Origin: Roseibium sp. TrichSKD4
GTDB taxonomy: Bacteria; Pseudomonadota; Alphaproteobacteria; Rhizobiales; Stappiaceae
Length of the DNA stretch: 64,000 nucleotides
Direction of reading: 5' to 3'
NCBI RefSeq assembly: GCF_000148725.1
Contig: NZ_GL476320.1
Span: 885,175-949,174 of the forward strand
In this document: positions 28,086 through 36,807 of the stretch, in pieces
Numbering within the stretch: position 1 is the first letter of the stretch
Layout of the letters: each line of letters starts with the position of its first letter
Position numbers and translations under genes: made by a program
The notes under the pieces: generated by a model
Seen by the model: only the letters and a program-made list of their open reading frames with translations
The model's database searches: none
What the model was told of the DNA's origin: nothing

Positions 28086-28130
28086 GAACGAAATGATCAG
28101 TTTGTAACCGCCGAACTGATCATTTCGTTC
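28086..28130 (+). terminator. 17-bp perfect inverted repeat between doeX and doeC
   Basis: Arms of 17 bases (28086-28102 and 28114-28130, starting GAACGAAATGATC) flank an 11-base loop. The stem is AT-rich and no T-run follows, so it is not a textbook terminator. It may be a terminator or processing hairpin, or a double-stranded operator for the adjacent Lrp-type regulator. It starts 13 bases after the doeX stop. Confidence 0.55.
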
Positions 28131-28195
28131 TCTGGTTCGGACTTAGCCTCTTCTCATCGCCACCTTGAGTGGCACACATCGATTGGAGGCTGACC

Positions 28196-29680
28196 ATGCA
28201 CGAGCTGACGCCGCTGGCGACATCTGCCTTTTCCCAATTGTCCAATAAACATCTTATCCGCCAGTTCGGATATGTTGATGGGCGCTGGATTGCAGGCGAA
28301 CGGCAGGATGATTTTGCCGTTACAGACCCTTCTGACGGGAGTTGGCTTGGCGATGTTGCGGCCATGACTGCTGTGCAAAGCATTGAAGCGGTGACAGTTG
28401 CTGACCGTGCCTTTGGTGCATGGTCTGCGTTGCTGCCGCAGGCCCGTGCCGATTATCTGGAAAAATGGCATGCGCTGATTTTGCAGAACAAGGAAGATCT
28501 TGCTATTTTGATGTGCCGGGGGCAGGGGAAACCCTTGTCCGAGGCGCGTGGCGAAATCGATTATGCTGCGTCGTTCGTCAAATATTACGCTGAAGAAGCC
28601 ATCCGTCCGAACATTGAAGGGGTCACCTCGCATCTTGCAGATGCTGAGATGGAAGTCTGGCGCGAGCCGGTTGGTGTCGCGGCGCTGATTACCCCGTGGA
28701 ATTTTCCTTCTGCCATGATTACACGCAAAGCAGCAGCTGCGCTGGCGGCAGGATGCACGGTGATTGTTCACCCGTCCGCTGAGACCCCGTATTCAGCGCT
28801 GGCATTGGCCGAACTTGCAGATCAAGCCGGGTTTCCGGCTGGTGTCTTCAATGTCTTGCCGGGGTATGCGCCAGAGATTGTCACACCCTGGACGGAAGAT
28901 GCCCGTGTTCGCGCGTTATCTTTCACCGGATCAACGGAAATTGGCCGTTTGCTCTATCGCCAGAGCGCATCAACCATCAAACGCCTCGTGCTTGAACTGG
29001 GCGGTCATGCACCGCTGTTGGTGTTTGATGATGCCGACATTGACCGTGCAGCCGGATTGGCTGTTTCCGCAAAGTTTGCCACATCCGGTCAGGACTGTCT
29101 GGCCGCAAACCGCATCTATGTCCAAGAAGGGGTTTATGATGCGTTTTGCGAAGCCTTTGCAGAGAAGGTCTCGAAACTGACCCTTGGGCCGTGGCATGAA
29201 GACCCGGATATTGGTCCATTGATGAATGAGAAAGCGGTGGCCAAGCAGGAAGCCCATGTGGCGGATGCAGTGGACCACGGAGCCCGCGTCTTTCTTGGTG
29301 GGCAGCGGCAAATGTCGGGCTCGCTTTACTTTCAGCCGACGGTTTTGGCTGATGTTCCCGATACAGCGGCAATCATGCGGGAAGAAACATTCGGGCCGGT
29401 TGCTGGGATCTCGCCTTTCAAGAGCGAAGATGAAGTTCTGACGCGGGCCAATGATAGTGAATATGGACTTGTTGCTTATCTTCATACCGACGATCCGCGT
29501 CGCATTTATCGACTAAGCCGGGGTCTCGCCTACGGTATGGTTGCGGTCAATCGCACCAAGGTCACCGGGGCGCCGATCCCCTTTGGCGGGATAAAACAAT
29601 CCGGCATCGGACGAGAAGGCGCCCGCTTCGGGATGGAAGCCTTTATGGATGTGAAATACGTTTGCCGGGACTGGGCGTAA
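28196..29680 (+). CDS. doeC: Aspartate-semialdehyde dehydrogenase DoeC (NAD(P) aldehyde dehydrogenase)
   Basis: 494 residues from the ATG at 28196, chosen for its GGAGG at 6-base spacing; a GTG upstream at 28169 is rejected. Aldehyde dehydrogenase landmarks: TPWNFPSAMITRKAAAAL, LELGGHAPLLVF (catalytic Glu) and SGQDCLAANR (catalytic Cys). By sequence it is close to succinate-semialdehyde dehydrogenases. In the ectoine route it oxidises aspartate semialdehyde made by DoeD to aspartate. Confidence 0.87.
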   Translation: MHELTPLATSAFSQLSNKHLIRQFGYVDGRWIAGERQDDFAVTDPSDGSWLGDVAAMTAVQSIEAVTVADRAFGAWSALLPQARADYLEKWHALILQNKEDLAILMCRGQGKPLSEARGEIDYAASFVKYYAEEAIRPNIEGVTSHLADAEMEVWREPVGVAALITPWNFPSAMITRKAAAALAAGCTVIVHPSAETPYSALALAELADQAGFPAGVFNVLPGYAPEIVTPWTEDARVRALSFTGSTEIGRLLYRQSASTIKRLVLELGGHAPLLVFDDADIDRAAGLAVSAKFATSGQDCLAANRIYVQEGVYDAFCEAFAEKVSKLTLGPWHEDPDIGPLMNEKAVAKQEAHVADAVDHGARVFLGGQRQMSGSLYFQPTVLADVPDTAAIMREETFGPVAGISPFKSEDEVLTRANDSEYGLVAYLHTDDPRRIYRLSRGLAYGMVAVNRTKVTGAPIPFGGIKQSGIGREGARFGMEAFMDVKYVCRDWA

Positions 29681-29716
29681 CACCCGCCGGTCTGAATTGA
29701 AAGAGGACGAAAATAC

Positions 29717-31090
29717 ATGCTGAAAAATGATCAGCTCGACGCTTGGGATCGCGAGAACTTTTTCCATCCCTCGACCCATTTGGCCCAGCATGCCCGCGGT
29801 GAAAGCCCGAACCGCATCGTAACCGGTGGGTCTGGTGTTTACATTGAAGACCGGGACGGCAAAAAGCTGCTGGATGCCTTTGCAGGTCTTTACTGCGTTA
29901 ATGTGGGATATGGTCGGACCGAAATTGCCGAGGCCATTGCAGAACAGGCCAAGGAACTGGCCTATTATCATTCCTATGTTGGGCACGGAACGGAATGCTC
30001 GATTACGTTGGCCAAAATGATCATGGACCGCGCACCGTCGCACATGTCCAAGGTCTATTTCGGTCTCGGCGGGTCAGACGCCAATGAAACCAATATCAAG
30101 CTGGTTTGGTACTACAACAACATTCTTGGTCGCCCGGAGAAAAAGAAGATCATCTCCCGTTGGCGTGGCTATCATGGTTCTGGTTTGATGACCGGTTCAC
30201 TTACCGGCCTTGAACTCTTCCATAAGAAATTTGACCTGCCTCTGGACACGGTTCTCCATACGGTCGCACCGGATTATTTCCGCCGCGAAGACCTGTCGAT
30301 GAGCGAGGCGGATTTTGTGGCCCATTGTGCGGCTGAGTTGGAAGCGTTGATCGAACGGGAAGGGGCCGATACCATTGCAGCCTTCATTGGCGAACCTGCG
30401 CTGGGCACGGGCGGCATTGTACCGCCGCCAGCAGGCTATTGGGAAGCCATTCAGCCGATCCTGAAAAAGCACGACATTTTGCTGATCGCAGATGAAGTCG
30501 TATCCGGCTTTGGCCGTCTGGGAACCATGTTTGGGTCAGCGCATTATGGACTGGAGCCAGACTTCATCACCATTGCAAAGGGTCTAACTTCTGCCTACGC
30601 GCCGCTGTCCGGCTCCATCGTGTCCGACAAGGTTTGGAAAGTGCTGGAAGATGGCACCGACGAGTTTGGTCCAATCGGGCATGGCTGGACCTACTCCGCC
30701 CACCCGATAGGCGCTGCTGCCGGAGTTGCCAACCTTGAACTGATCGACAAGCTGGGTCTTGTTGAAAACGCAAAAACCGCCGGGACCTACATGAAGGCGG
30801 CTTTGGTTGAAGCGCTTGGCGATCATCCAAATGTCGGTGACATTCGCGGTGATGGTCTGCTGTGTGCGGTTGAGTTTGTCGAAGATCGGGAAACCCGGAC
30901 CTTCTTCGATCCAGCCAAGAAAACCGGACCGCAGATTGCCGGTGCTCTGCTCAATGACGGGGTTATCGGACGGGCCATGCCGCAGGGCGATATTCTGGGC
31001 TTTGCGCCGCCGCTGTGCATCACGGAAAGTGAAATCGACACAGTAGTTGCTGCTGCAAAGAAGGCTGTGACCTCGGTGCTTGGCAGCTAA
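29717..31090 (+). CDS. doeD: Diaminobutyrate transaminase DoeD (class III)
   Basis: 457 residues, class III aminotransferase. PLP-site landmarks are IADEVVSGFGRLG and TIAKGLTSAYAPLSG, with the Schiff-base Lys in the second. DoeD converts 2,4-diaminobutyrate to aspartate semialdehyde, feeding DoeC directly upstream. The start has GAGGAC 8-9 bases before ATG. Last gene of the ectoine block, followed by a terminator-like hairpin. Related omega-transaminases cannot be separated by motif alone. Confidence 0.87.
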   Translation: MLKNDQLDAWDRENFFHPSTHLAQHARGESPNRIVTGGSGVYIEDRDGKKLLDAFAGLYCVNVGYGRTEIAEAIAEQAKELAYYHSYVGHGTECSITLAKMIMDRAPSHMSKVYFGLGGSDANETNIKLVWYYNNILGRPEKKKIISRWRGYHGSGLMTGSLTGLELFHKKFDLPLDTVLHTVAPDYFRREDLSMSEADFVAHCAAELEALIEREGADTIAAFIGEPALGTGGIVPPPAGYWEAIQPILKKHDILLIADEVVSGFGRLGTMFGSAHYGLEPDFITIAKGLTSAYAPLSGSIVSDKVWKVLEDGTDEFGPIGHGWTYSAHPIGAAAGVANLELIDKLGLVENAKTAGTYMKAALVEALGDHPNVGDIRGDGLLCAVEFVEDRETRTFFDPAKKTGPQIAGALLNDGVIGRAMPQGDILGFAPPLCITESEIDTVVAAAKKAVTSVLGS

Positions 31091-31118
31091 GCCCGGTAGT
31101 CAATGCGAGTTGAAGAGA

Positions 31119-31153
31119 AGCGCCCGCGGTTCAATGGTGGCCGCTTTTATTTT
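31119..31153 (+). terminator. Rho-independent-type terminator after doeD
   Basis: AGCGCCC pairs with GGCCGCT (one mismatch) around a loop of 13 bases, and the run TTTTATTTT follows at once. The position, 28 bases after the doeD stop, suits an operon end. Confidence 0.6.
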
Positions 31154-31167
31154 AGTGGTGCCACACA

Positions 31168-31371
31168 TCAATCGGACGGTACGACTTCCGGCTCAAAGCC
31201 TATCTTGCGCAAGGCTGCTTCGACGTTTTCGGCGGGTGTTTTGGTCTCGATAGCGACCGTGCGGTTCTCAAGATCACATGCCACGGAGGCATTGGTATCC
31301 AAGGCGATGATTGCTTTTTCGATTGAGGCCACGCAGTGGCCGCAGCTCATGTCGGGAATACTGTATTTCAT
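31168..31371 (-). CDS. copZ: Copper chaperone CopZ
   Basis: 67 residues, a single heavy-metal-associated (HMA) domain with the Cu(I) site MSCGHC at residues 8-13. It hands Cu(I) to the P-type ATPase CopA and buffers copper in the cytoplasm. It is divergent from copA. An imperfect inverted repeat (31419-31438, arms GTCTTTCGC and GCGGAAGAC) lies upstream and may belong to its control. Confidence 0.92.
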   Translation of the reverse strand: MKYSIPDMSCGHCVASIEKAIIALDTNASVACDLENRTVAIETKTPAENVEAALRKIGFEPEVVPSD

Positions 31372-31466
31372 TTTTGGGTCTCGTTTAGAACTTCAGGCCT
31401 TTTTGCGATTTTGTTCTCGTCTTTCGCAAGCGGAAGACTACGTAGTGTTCCGATTTGCAAAATGGG

Positions 31467-31497
31467 TTGACCTTCCAGTAACTGGAAGCACTATCTA
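31467..31497 (+). promoter_or_regulatory. CueR-type promoter of copA with 19-bp spacer
   Basis: TTGACC (31467-31472) and TATCTA (31492-31497) are 19 bases apart, the overlong spacing typical of MerR-family activation. Between them lies CCTTCC-AGTAACT-GGAAG (31471-31488), the CueR copper-box pattern ACCTTCC-N7-GGAAGGT with a slightly decayed right arm. CueR, encoded downstream at 34061-34447, is the expected activator when Cu(I) is present. Confidence 0.87.
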
Positions 31498-31541
31498 GGG
31501 TCAGAGTCCCAGGATGGGAAACAGAGAAACTGGAGTCTGTC

Positions 31542-34064
31542 ATGCCGTCGCCCAAGCCCCTTGTTCTGTCCATTGAGTGCCTGTCCTGTGCCTCCTGTGT
31601 GGGGCGTGTTGAACGCGGGCTTTCTCAGCTCGATGGCGTTTCGAATGTCGCCGTCAATCTGGCAACCGAACGGGCGCATCTTGACCGCACTGGCGACGCC
31701 CAACCGCAGGATGTCGTTCAAAAACTTGCAGAGCTTGGTTATCCGGCGCGTACAAACACAATTACGTTTTCCGTGCAGTCCATGTCCTGCGCCTCTTGTA
31801 CAGGACGGGTTGCAAGGCTGCTCCAGGCACAAGACGGGGTTCTGACTGCAGACGTCAATTTGGCAACTGAAACAGCCACCGTTGCCTTCATTGAAGGGGC
31901 TGTCGAGCCAGACAGCCTTGCCCACATTGTTTCGGAAGCTGGTTTTCCAGCCGAAATAAAGGATGGTTCGCAATCGCAGGATCAGGCGGAGCGGCGAGCC
32001 GAGGAAGCGACCGAGCTTTCTCGCAAGTTGCTGATTGCGAGCGTATTCGCGCTCCCTGTTTTCATCATGGAGATGGGAAGTCATGCTTTCCCGCCGTTTC
32101 ACCATCTGATCCATGAAACAATCGGGCAAAAAGCCAGCTGGGTTCTCCAGTTTGTGCTGACAACCGTAGTTCTGTTTGGTCCCGGGCGGATGTTTTATCA
32201 AAAGGGTATTCCCGCACTAGTGAAGGGTGCGCCTGATATGAACAGTCTGGTCGCGGTTGGAACGTCTGCTGCCTGTCTTTATTCCGTGGTTGCGACTTTT
32301 TTCCCTGCGTTGATTCCTGCTGCTGTTCGGGCTGTCTATTTTGAAGCCACTGCCGTGATTGTTGTTCTCATTTTGCTGGGGCGGTTTCTGGAAGCTCGCG
32401 CCAAGGGCAAGACCGGCGCAGCGATCCAGAAGCTTTTGGGTCTTCAAGTCAAAACCGCAAACGTGTTGCGCAATGGCGAGATTGCCAGCGTTCCGATTGA
32501 CGCACTTGCTCTCGGGGATGTTGTGGTTGTCAAACCCGGTGAACGGGTTGCTGTTGATGGCGAAGTATTGAGCGGTCAGTCGCACATTGATGAAAGCATG
32601 ATTACGGGCGAACCGGTCCCGGTTGAAAAGGGGGTAGGGAGCCCGGTAACAGGCGGGACGGTCAACGGGGCTGGAAGCCTACAGTTCAAGGCCACACGGG
32701 TCGGGTCAGAAACAACACTGGCGCAAATCATCAAGATGGTGGAAGAGGCTCAAGGCGCCAAATTGTCCATTCAAGGGTTGGTGGACAAGATCACGCTGTG
32801 GTTCGTGCCTGCGGTTATGATGGTGGCCGCACTAACAGTTTTTGTCTGGCTGATTTTTGGACCTGATCCGGCGCCTACACTTGCCTTGGTGGCCGGGGTG
32901 TCTGTTCTGATCATTGCTTGCCCCTGCGCGATGGGGTTGGCGACACCGACCTCGATTATGGTCGGAACCAGACGGGCCGCGGAGTTGGGTGTGTTGTTTC
33001 GAAAGGGCGATGCCCTGCAGCAATTGAATGACATCGATGTTATCGCGCTCGATAAGACCGGAACAATCACCGAAGGCCGGCCGGAACTGACTGATCTTGG
33101 GGTTGTAGACGGATTTGATCGTACCGAGGTGCTTTGCAAGATCTCATCCGTCGAGGTTCTGTCAGAGCATCCGATTGCGGATGCGCTCGTGCGCGCCGCT
33201 GAACGCGAGCAGGTGGAGCGTAAGGCCGTCAGCGACTTTGAGGCTATTGCCGGACACGGTGTGGGTGGCTCGGTCGACGGGGAAAAGGTTCTGGTAGGTG
33301 CGGACCGTCTGATGGCTCTGCAGGGAATAGATGTGACAGCTTTGCAAGCGGTTGAACGAGAATTGGCCGAGCGGGGGCGAACCGCGCTCTATGCAGCAAT
33401 TGGCGGAAAAATTGCTGCGGTGATTGGCGTTTCGGACCCCATCAAGGCGCACATTGCAACGGCTATCAAAGCGCTGCATGCGCAGGGCTTGAAGGTCGCC
33501 ATGATTACAGGGGACAAGCAAGCAACAGCTGATGTGATTGCGCAAGAGATTGGAGTTGATACGGTCATCGCTGGTGTCTTGCCGGAGGGCAAGGTCAAGG
33601 CTTTGGAGAGCCTAAGCGGCGATGGTGCGCGTGTTGCCTTTGTCGGTGACGGGATCAACGATGCGCCCGCACTCGCCAGTGCCGATGTGGGTATCGCGAT
33701 TGGCACGGGCACGGATGTTGCCATTGAATCGGCTGACGTTGTGCTGATGTCTGGCGATCTCAGAGGCGTGGTCAACGCTTTGGAGGTGTCCCGGCGCACC
33801 ATGCGCAACATCAAGGAAAACCTGTTCTGGGCATTTGCCTATAACACTGCATTGATACCCGTAGCGGCTGGTGTTCTCTATCCGGCGTTTGGCGTGTTGT
33901 TGTCGCCGGTCTTGGCGGCTGGGGCGATGGCGTTGTCATCCGTTTTTGTTCTCACCAACGCCCTACGACTGTGCCGTATTACTCCGATCCTGTCCGAGCA
34001 GGAGGCTGTGGTTCACCCCAAATCGACATCAAAGCTGGTTGTTGCAGAAGGAGGAGTGTCGTGA
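31542..34064 (+). CDS. copA: Cu(I)-exporting P1B-type ATPase
   Basis: 840 residues. Two N-terminal HMA domains carry CASC (16-19 and 83-86). Then come the transmembrane region, the actuator motif TGEP, the CPC metal site (460-462), DKTGTIT with the phosphorylated Asp504, the SEHP nucleotide-domain motif and GDGINDAPA. It pumps Cu(I) from the cytoplasm to the periplasm. Transcribed from the CueR-type promoter at 31467; its stop overlaps the cueR start (GTGA). Confidence 0.97.
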   Translation: MPSPKPLVLSIECLSCASCVGRVERGLSQLDGVSNVAVNLATERAHLDRTGDAQPQDVVQKLAELGYPARTNTITFSVQSMSCASCTGRVARLLQAQDGVLTADVNLATETATVAFIEGAVEPDSLAHIVSEAGFPAEIKDGSQSQDQAERRAEEATELSRKLLIASVFALPVFIMEMGSHAFPPFHHLIHETIGQKASWVLQFVLTTVVLFGPGRMFYQKGIPALVKGAPDMNSLVAVGTSAACLYSVVATFFPALIPAAVRAVYFEATAVIVVLILLGRFLEARAKGKTGAAIQKLLGLQVKTANVLRNGEIASVPIDALALGDVVVVKPGERVAVDGEVLSGQSHIDESMITGEPVPVEKGVGSPVTGGTVNGAGSLQFKATRVGSETTLAQIIKMVEEAQGAKLSIQGLVDKITLWFVPAVMMVAALTVFVWLIFGPDPAPTLALVAGVSVLIIACPCAMGLATPTSIMVGTRRAAELGVLFRKGDALQQLNDIDVIALDKTGTITEGRPELTDLGVVDGFDRTEVLCKISSVEVLSEHPIADALVRAAEREQVERKAVSDFEAIAGHGVGGSVDGEKVLVGADRLMALQGIDVTALQAVERELAERGRTALYAAIGGKIAAVIGVSDPIKAHIATAIKALHAQGLKVAMITGDKQATADVIAQEIGVDTVIAGVLPEGKVKALESLSGDGARVAFVGDGINDAPALASADVGIAIGTGTDVAIESADVVLMSGDLRGVVNALEVSRRTMRNIKENLFWAFAYNTALIPVAAGVLYPAFGVLLSPVLAAGAMALSSVFVLTNALRLCRITPILSEQEAVVHPKSTSKLVVAEGGVS

Positions 34065-34447
34065 ATATTGGCGACGTTGCAAGCAAAAGCGGTTTGCCTG
34101 CCAAAACCATCCGATACTACGAGGAAATTGGTCTTGTTTGCCCACCGAGGGGTGAAAATGGCTACCGGAGTTTTGGTGAAGATGAACTGCACAAGTTGGC
34201 GTTTTTAGGCCGGGCACGCGCCCTCGGGTTTTCTATTGAAGACTGCCGTATCCTGCTTGCCCTTTATGAAGATGATGGCCGTGAAAGCGCCCAAGTGAAA
34301 AAGGTTGCAGAAGACCACCTGAAGCGCATTGAAGAGAAGATTGCACAACTTCAATCCATGCGGAGTACGCTAAAGCACCTCGTTAGCTCCTGCGCAGGTG
34401 ACAATCGTCCGAATTGCCCAATCCTGAATGATCTAGCGCGGGATTGA
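34061..34447 (+). CDS. cueR: MerR-family copper-responsive regulator
   Basis: 128 residues from the GTG at 34061, which overlaps the copA stop by 4 bases and has AGGAGG upstream; longer in-frame ORFs inside copA are rejected. The winged helix ([24 protein letters not shown]) is followed by a dimerisation coil and the Cu(I)-binding pair C111-x7-C119, the CueR signature. It activates copA, and so itself, through the 19-bp-spacer promoter. Confidence 0.94.
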   Translation: MNIGDVASKSGLPAKTIRYYEEIGLVCPPRGENGYRSFGEDELHKLAFLGRARALGFSIEDCRILLALYEDDGRESAQVKKVAEDHLKRIEEKIAQLQSMRSTLKHLVSSCAGDNRPNCPILNDLARD

Positions 34448-34468
34448 TTGAGAAGCTTCAAGGCGCGC

Positions 34469-34945
34469 TTATTCTGGCACCTTGGTCGTGACCAGCATGG
34501 GGGCTGCATCCAGTTTGTGTGCATTCAGCATTTCCGCGATCTGTTCAATGGAACGCAGCAGGGTTTCTTGTTCGGATCGTGTACATTGATCGAATTTATT
34601 CTCAAATTCCTCGTGCAACAAACCGGGCAGATTTGAAACCATTTCCAATCCGGCTTTTGTCAGTTTGGCGTGAACAATCCGACGATCAGACTTGGAGCGA
34701 TAACGCTCGATCAGGCCTTTTTCCTCAACTTTGTCCAAGATCGTCACCACGGTTGCTGAGCTCAAGTCAGCATTTTCTGACAGTGCTTTGGTGGTGACCT
34801 CGCCCAAATCGCGAATGCTTTGCAAAACAACGATTTGCGGGATGGTGAGCCCCGTTTTGCGAGAGACTTCCCGCGAACGAAGGTCAATCGCCCGAACGAT
34901 CCGGCGAATGGCCTTGAAGACTTGCAACGAGGTCACTTCATTCAT
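34469..34945 (-). CDS. MarR-family regulator divergent from the NAGGN genes
   Basis: 158 residues from the ATG at 34945 (GGGGTGA upstream). Codons further upstream are open but overlap the divergent promoter region and are rejected. Winged-helix core: TTKALSENADLSSATVVTILDKVEEKGLIERYRSKSDRRIVHAKLT. MarR genes commonly sit beside NAGGN biosynthesis genes. The palindrome at 34969-34983 is its likely operator. Confidence 0.85.
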   Translation of the reverse strand: MNEVTSLQVFKAIRRIVRAIDLRSREVSRKTGLTIPQIVVLQSIRDLGEVTTKALSENADLSSATVVTILDKVEEKGLIERYRSKSDRRIVHAKLTKAGLEMVSNLPGLLHEEFENKFDQCTRSEQETLLRSIEQIAEMLNAHKLDAAPMLVTTKVPE

Positions 34946-34954
34946 AATTTCACC

Positions 34955-34983
34955 CCTAATGATTTGAACTCTAATGATTAGAG
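34955..34983. promoter_or_regulatory. Palindromic operator between marR and the NAGGN operon
   Basis: CTCTAAT-G-ATTAGAG (34969-34983) is a perfect 7-bp inverted repeat with one central base. CCTAATGATTTGAA (34955-34968) directly before it repeats the CTAATGATT core, making a second half-conserved site. Position and symmetry fit autoregulation by the MarR protein and control of the operon starting at 35029. Confidence 0.75.
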
Positions 34984-35028
34984 CTATATACAAACCAGCG
35001 TCAAGTTTGTTTAGGAGATATCTGATAC

Positions 35029-36804
35029 ATGTGCGGCATATGCGGCGAAATCGTTTTTGGCACTGATCTGGCAAGTTCGACACGGGTGGATGCCATGGCG
35101 CAAGCCATGGCCGCGCGGGGGCCGGATGGCATGGGTGTAACGATGCGCGGGCGTGTCGCATTTGGCCATCGGCGGCTGAAGATCATTGATTCGAGTGATC
35201 GCGGCGCACAGCCAATGACAGATGTCGAAGCAGGCCTCAGCCTTGTCTTCAACGGATGTATCTACAATTATCAGGAGTTGCGGGCTGATTTGTCTGCCAA
35301 AGGGCACCGGTTCTTTTCGACCAGTGATACGGAAGTCATTTTGCGCGCTTGGGCGGAATGGGGCAAAGACTGCTTTTCCAAATTTCATGGCATGTTCGCT
35401 GTCGCCATTCATGAGCATGACAGCGGCCGTGTTCATCTGGCGCGGGACCGGTTTGGCATCAAACCTCTGTACTTGAACGAGGCAGGCGGCAGGTTGGGAT
35501 TTGCGTCGTCGCTTCCGGCCTTGCTGGCAGGCGGCGGTATTGATCGCGATATCGATCCGGTTGCGCTCCACCATTATATGAGCTGGCACGCAGTGGTCCC
35601 CGCACCTCGGACAATTCTCAAAGGTGTTCGCAAGCTTCCGGCGGCAACGATCCGTACCTACGAAGTCGACGGTAGCTTCAAAGATCAAACCTATTGGACG
35701 CCGAGTTTTGAGCGTTCGGCAGAAGATCTGGCGCGAAGCGCCGATGATTGGCGCGACATGGTGCTGGAGGGTTTGCGCACTGCTGTTCGTCGCCGGATTG
35801 TGGCTGATGTTCCAGTTGGCGTTCTTCTGTCAGGTGGTGTGGACTCCAGCCTGATTGTAGGTCTTCTTGCGGAAGAGGGGCAGAAGGATCTAGCGACCTT
35901 CTCTATTGGGTTTGAAGAAGCGCACGGTGAGAAAGGCGATGAATTCCAGTATTCTGACCTGATTGCCGAGCATTATGGCACCAACCACCACAAGATTTTC
36001 ATTCCGCATTCCGAGCTTCAGGACAATCTTCCAGGAGCCATTAAGGCGATGTCGGAACCGATGGTGTCCTATGACAATATCGGTTTCTATTTGCTGTCTC
36101 GCGAGGTCTCGAAGCACATCAAGGTGGTGCAATCCGGGCAGGGGGCAGATGAGGTCTTTGCTGGGTATCACTGGTATCCGGAACTGAATGGGTCCAACCA
36201 ACCTGTTATGGACTACCGAGCCGCTTTTTTTGATCGCAGTCAGGCTCAAATGGCTGAGGCGATTTCATCTGATTACATGTGCGACAGGGACGAAAGTCTC
36301 GCATTTGTGGAAGCCCATTTTGCCGGAGCTCGAGCTGAAGATCCGGTCGACAAGGCACTGCATTTAGACACCAACGTGATGCTGGTGGATGATCCGGTCA
36401 AACGGGTCGATAACCATTCCATGGCATGGGGCCTTGAGGCACGCGTTCCGTTCCTTGACCACGAACTTGTGGAACTCGCTGGCCGAATTCCGGCACAGCA
36501 TAAACTCGCTCAAGGCGGCAAAGGCGTGTTGAAGGAAGCTGCGCGTCTTGTGGTGCCCAGTGCCGTTATTGACCGTCCGAAGGGGTACTTCCCGGTTCCG
36601 GCGTTGAAATACATTCAGGGAGACTATCTCACGCTTGTAAGAGATACGTTGACAAATGACGCGGCGCGCAATCGTGGGTTATTTAATCAGGCGTATCTGA
36701 ACAAACTGTTTGCCAATCCGACCGACTACATCACCAAGCTTCGCGGGTCAGAACTGTGGCATGTTGCCTTGCTGGAAATGTGGTTGCAGGGGCAGGAGGT
36801 CTGA
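35029..36804 (+). CDS. N-acetylglutaminylglutamine amidotransferase (asparagine-synthase-like)
   Basis: 591 residues. The N-terminal glutaminase begins MCGICGE with nucleophile Cys2 and has RGPDGMG; the C-terminal AMP-forming domain carries LLSGGVDSS (266-274). The paired GNAT/ATP-grasp gene 3 bp downstream identifies it as the amidating enzyme of the NAGGN (N-acetylglutaminylglutamine amide) compatible-solute pathway, not ordinary asparagine synthetase. Cytoplasmic. AGGAG lies upstream of the start at somewhat long spacing. Confidence 0.92.
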   Translation: MCGICGEIVFGTDLASSTRVDAMAQAMAARGPDGMGVTMRGRVAFGHRRLKIIDSSDRGAQPMTDVEAGLSLVFNGCIYNYQELRADLSAKGHRFFSTSDTEVILRAWAEWGKDCFSKFHGMFAVAIHEHDSGRVHLARDRFGIKPLYLNEAGGRLGFASSLPALLAGGGIDRDIDPVALHHYMSWHAVVPAPRTILKGVRKLPAATIRTYEVDGSFKDQTYWTPSFERSAEDLARSADDWRDMVLEGLRTAVRRRIVADVPVGVLLSGGVDSSLIVGLLAEEGQKDLATFSIGFEEAHGEKGDEFQYSDLIAEHYGTNHHKIFIPHSELQDNLPGAIKAMSEPMVSYDNIGFYLLSREVSKHIKVVQSGQGADEVFAGYHWYPELNGSNQPVMDYRAAFFDRSQAQMAEAISSDYMCDRDESLAFVEAHFAGARAEDPVDKALHLDTNVMLVDDPVKRVDNHSMAWGLEARVPFLDHELVELAGRIPAQHKLAQGGKGVLKEAARLVVPSAVIDRPKGYFPVPALKYIQGDYLTLVRDTLTNDAARNRGLFNQAYLNKLFANPTDYITKLRGSELWHVALLEMWLQGQEV

Positions 36805-36807
36805 GCC

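Noticed and set aside
31419-31438. Imperfect inverted repeat GTCTTTCGC/GCGGAAGAC as a second CueR box
   Set aside because: It lacks the CCTTCC-N7-GGAAGG pattern and the 19-bp promoter spacing; kept only as a possible copZ control or leader hairpin.
33971-34060. Longer start for CueR inside copA
   Set aside because: CueR proteins begin at MNIG-type text; the GTG at 34061 has AGGAGG and a GTGA overlap with copA.
34946-35161. N-terminal extension of the MarR protein upstream of 34945
   Set aside because: It would run through the palindromic operator and into the NAGGN gene, and the added residues are low-complexity Pro/Arg/His.
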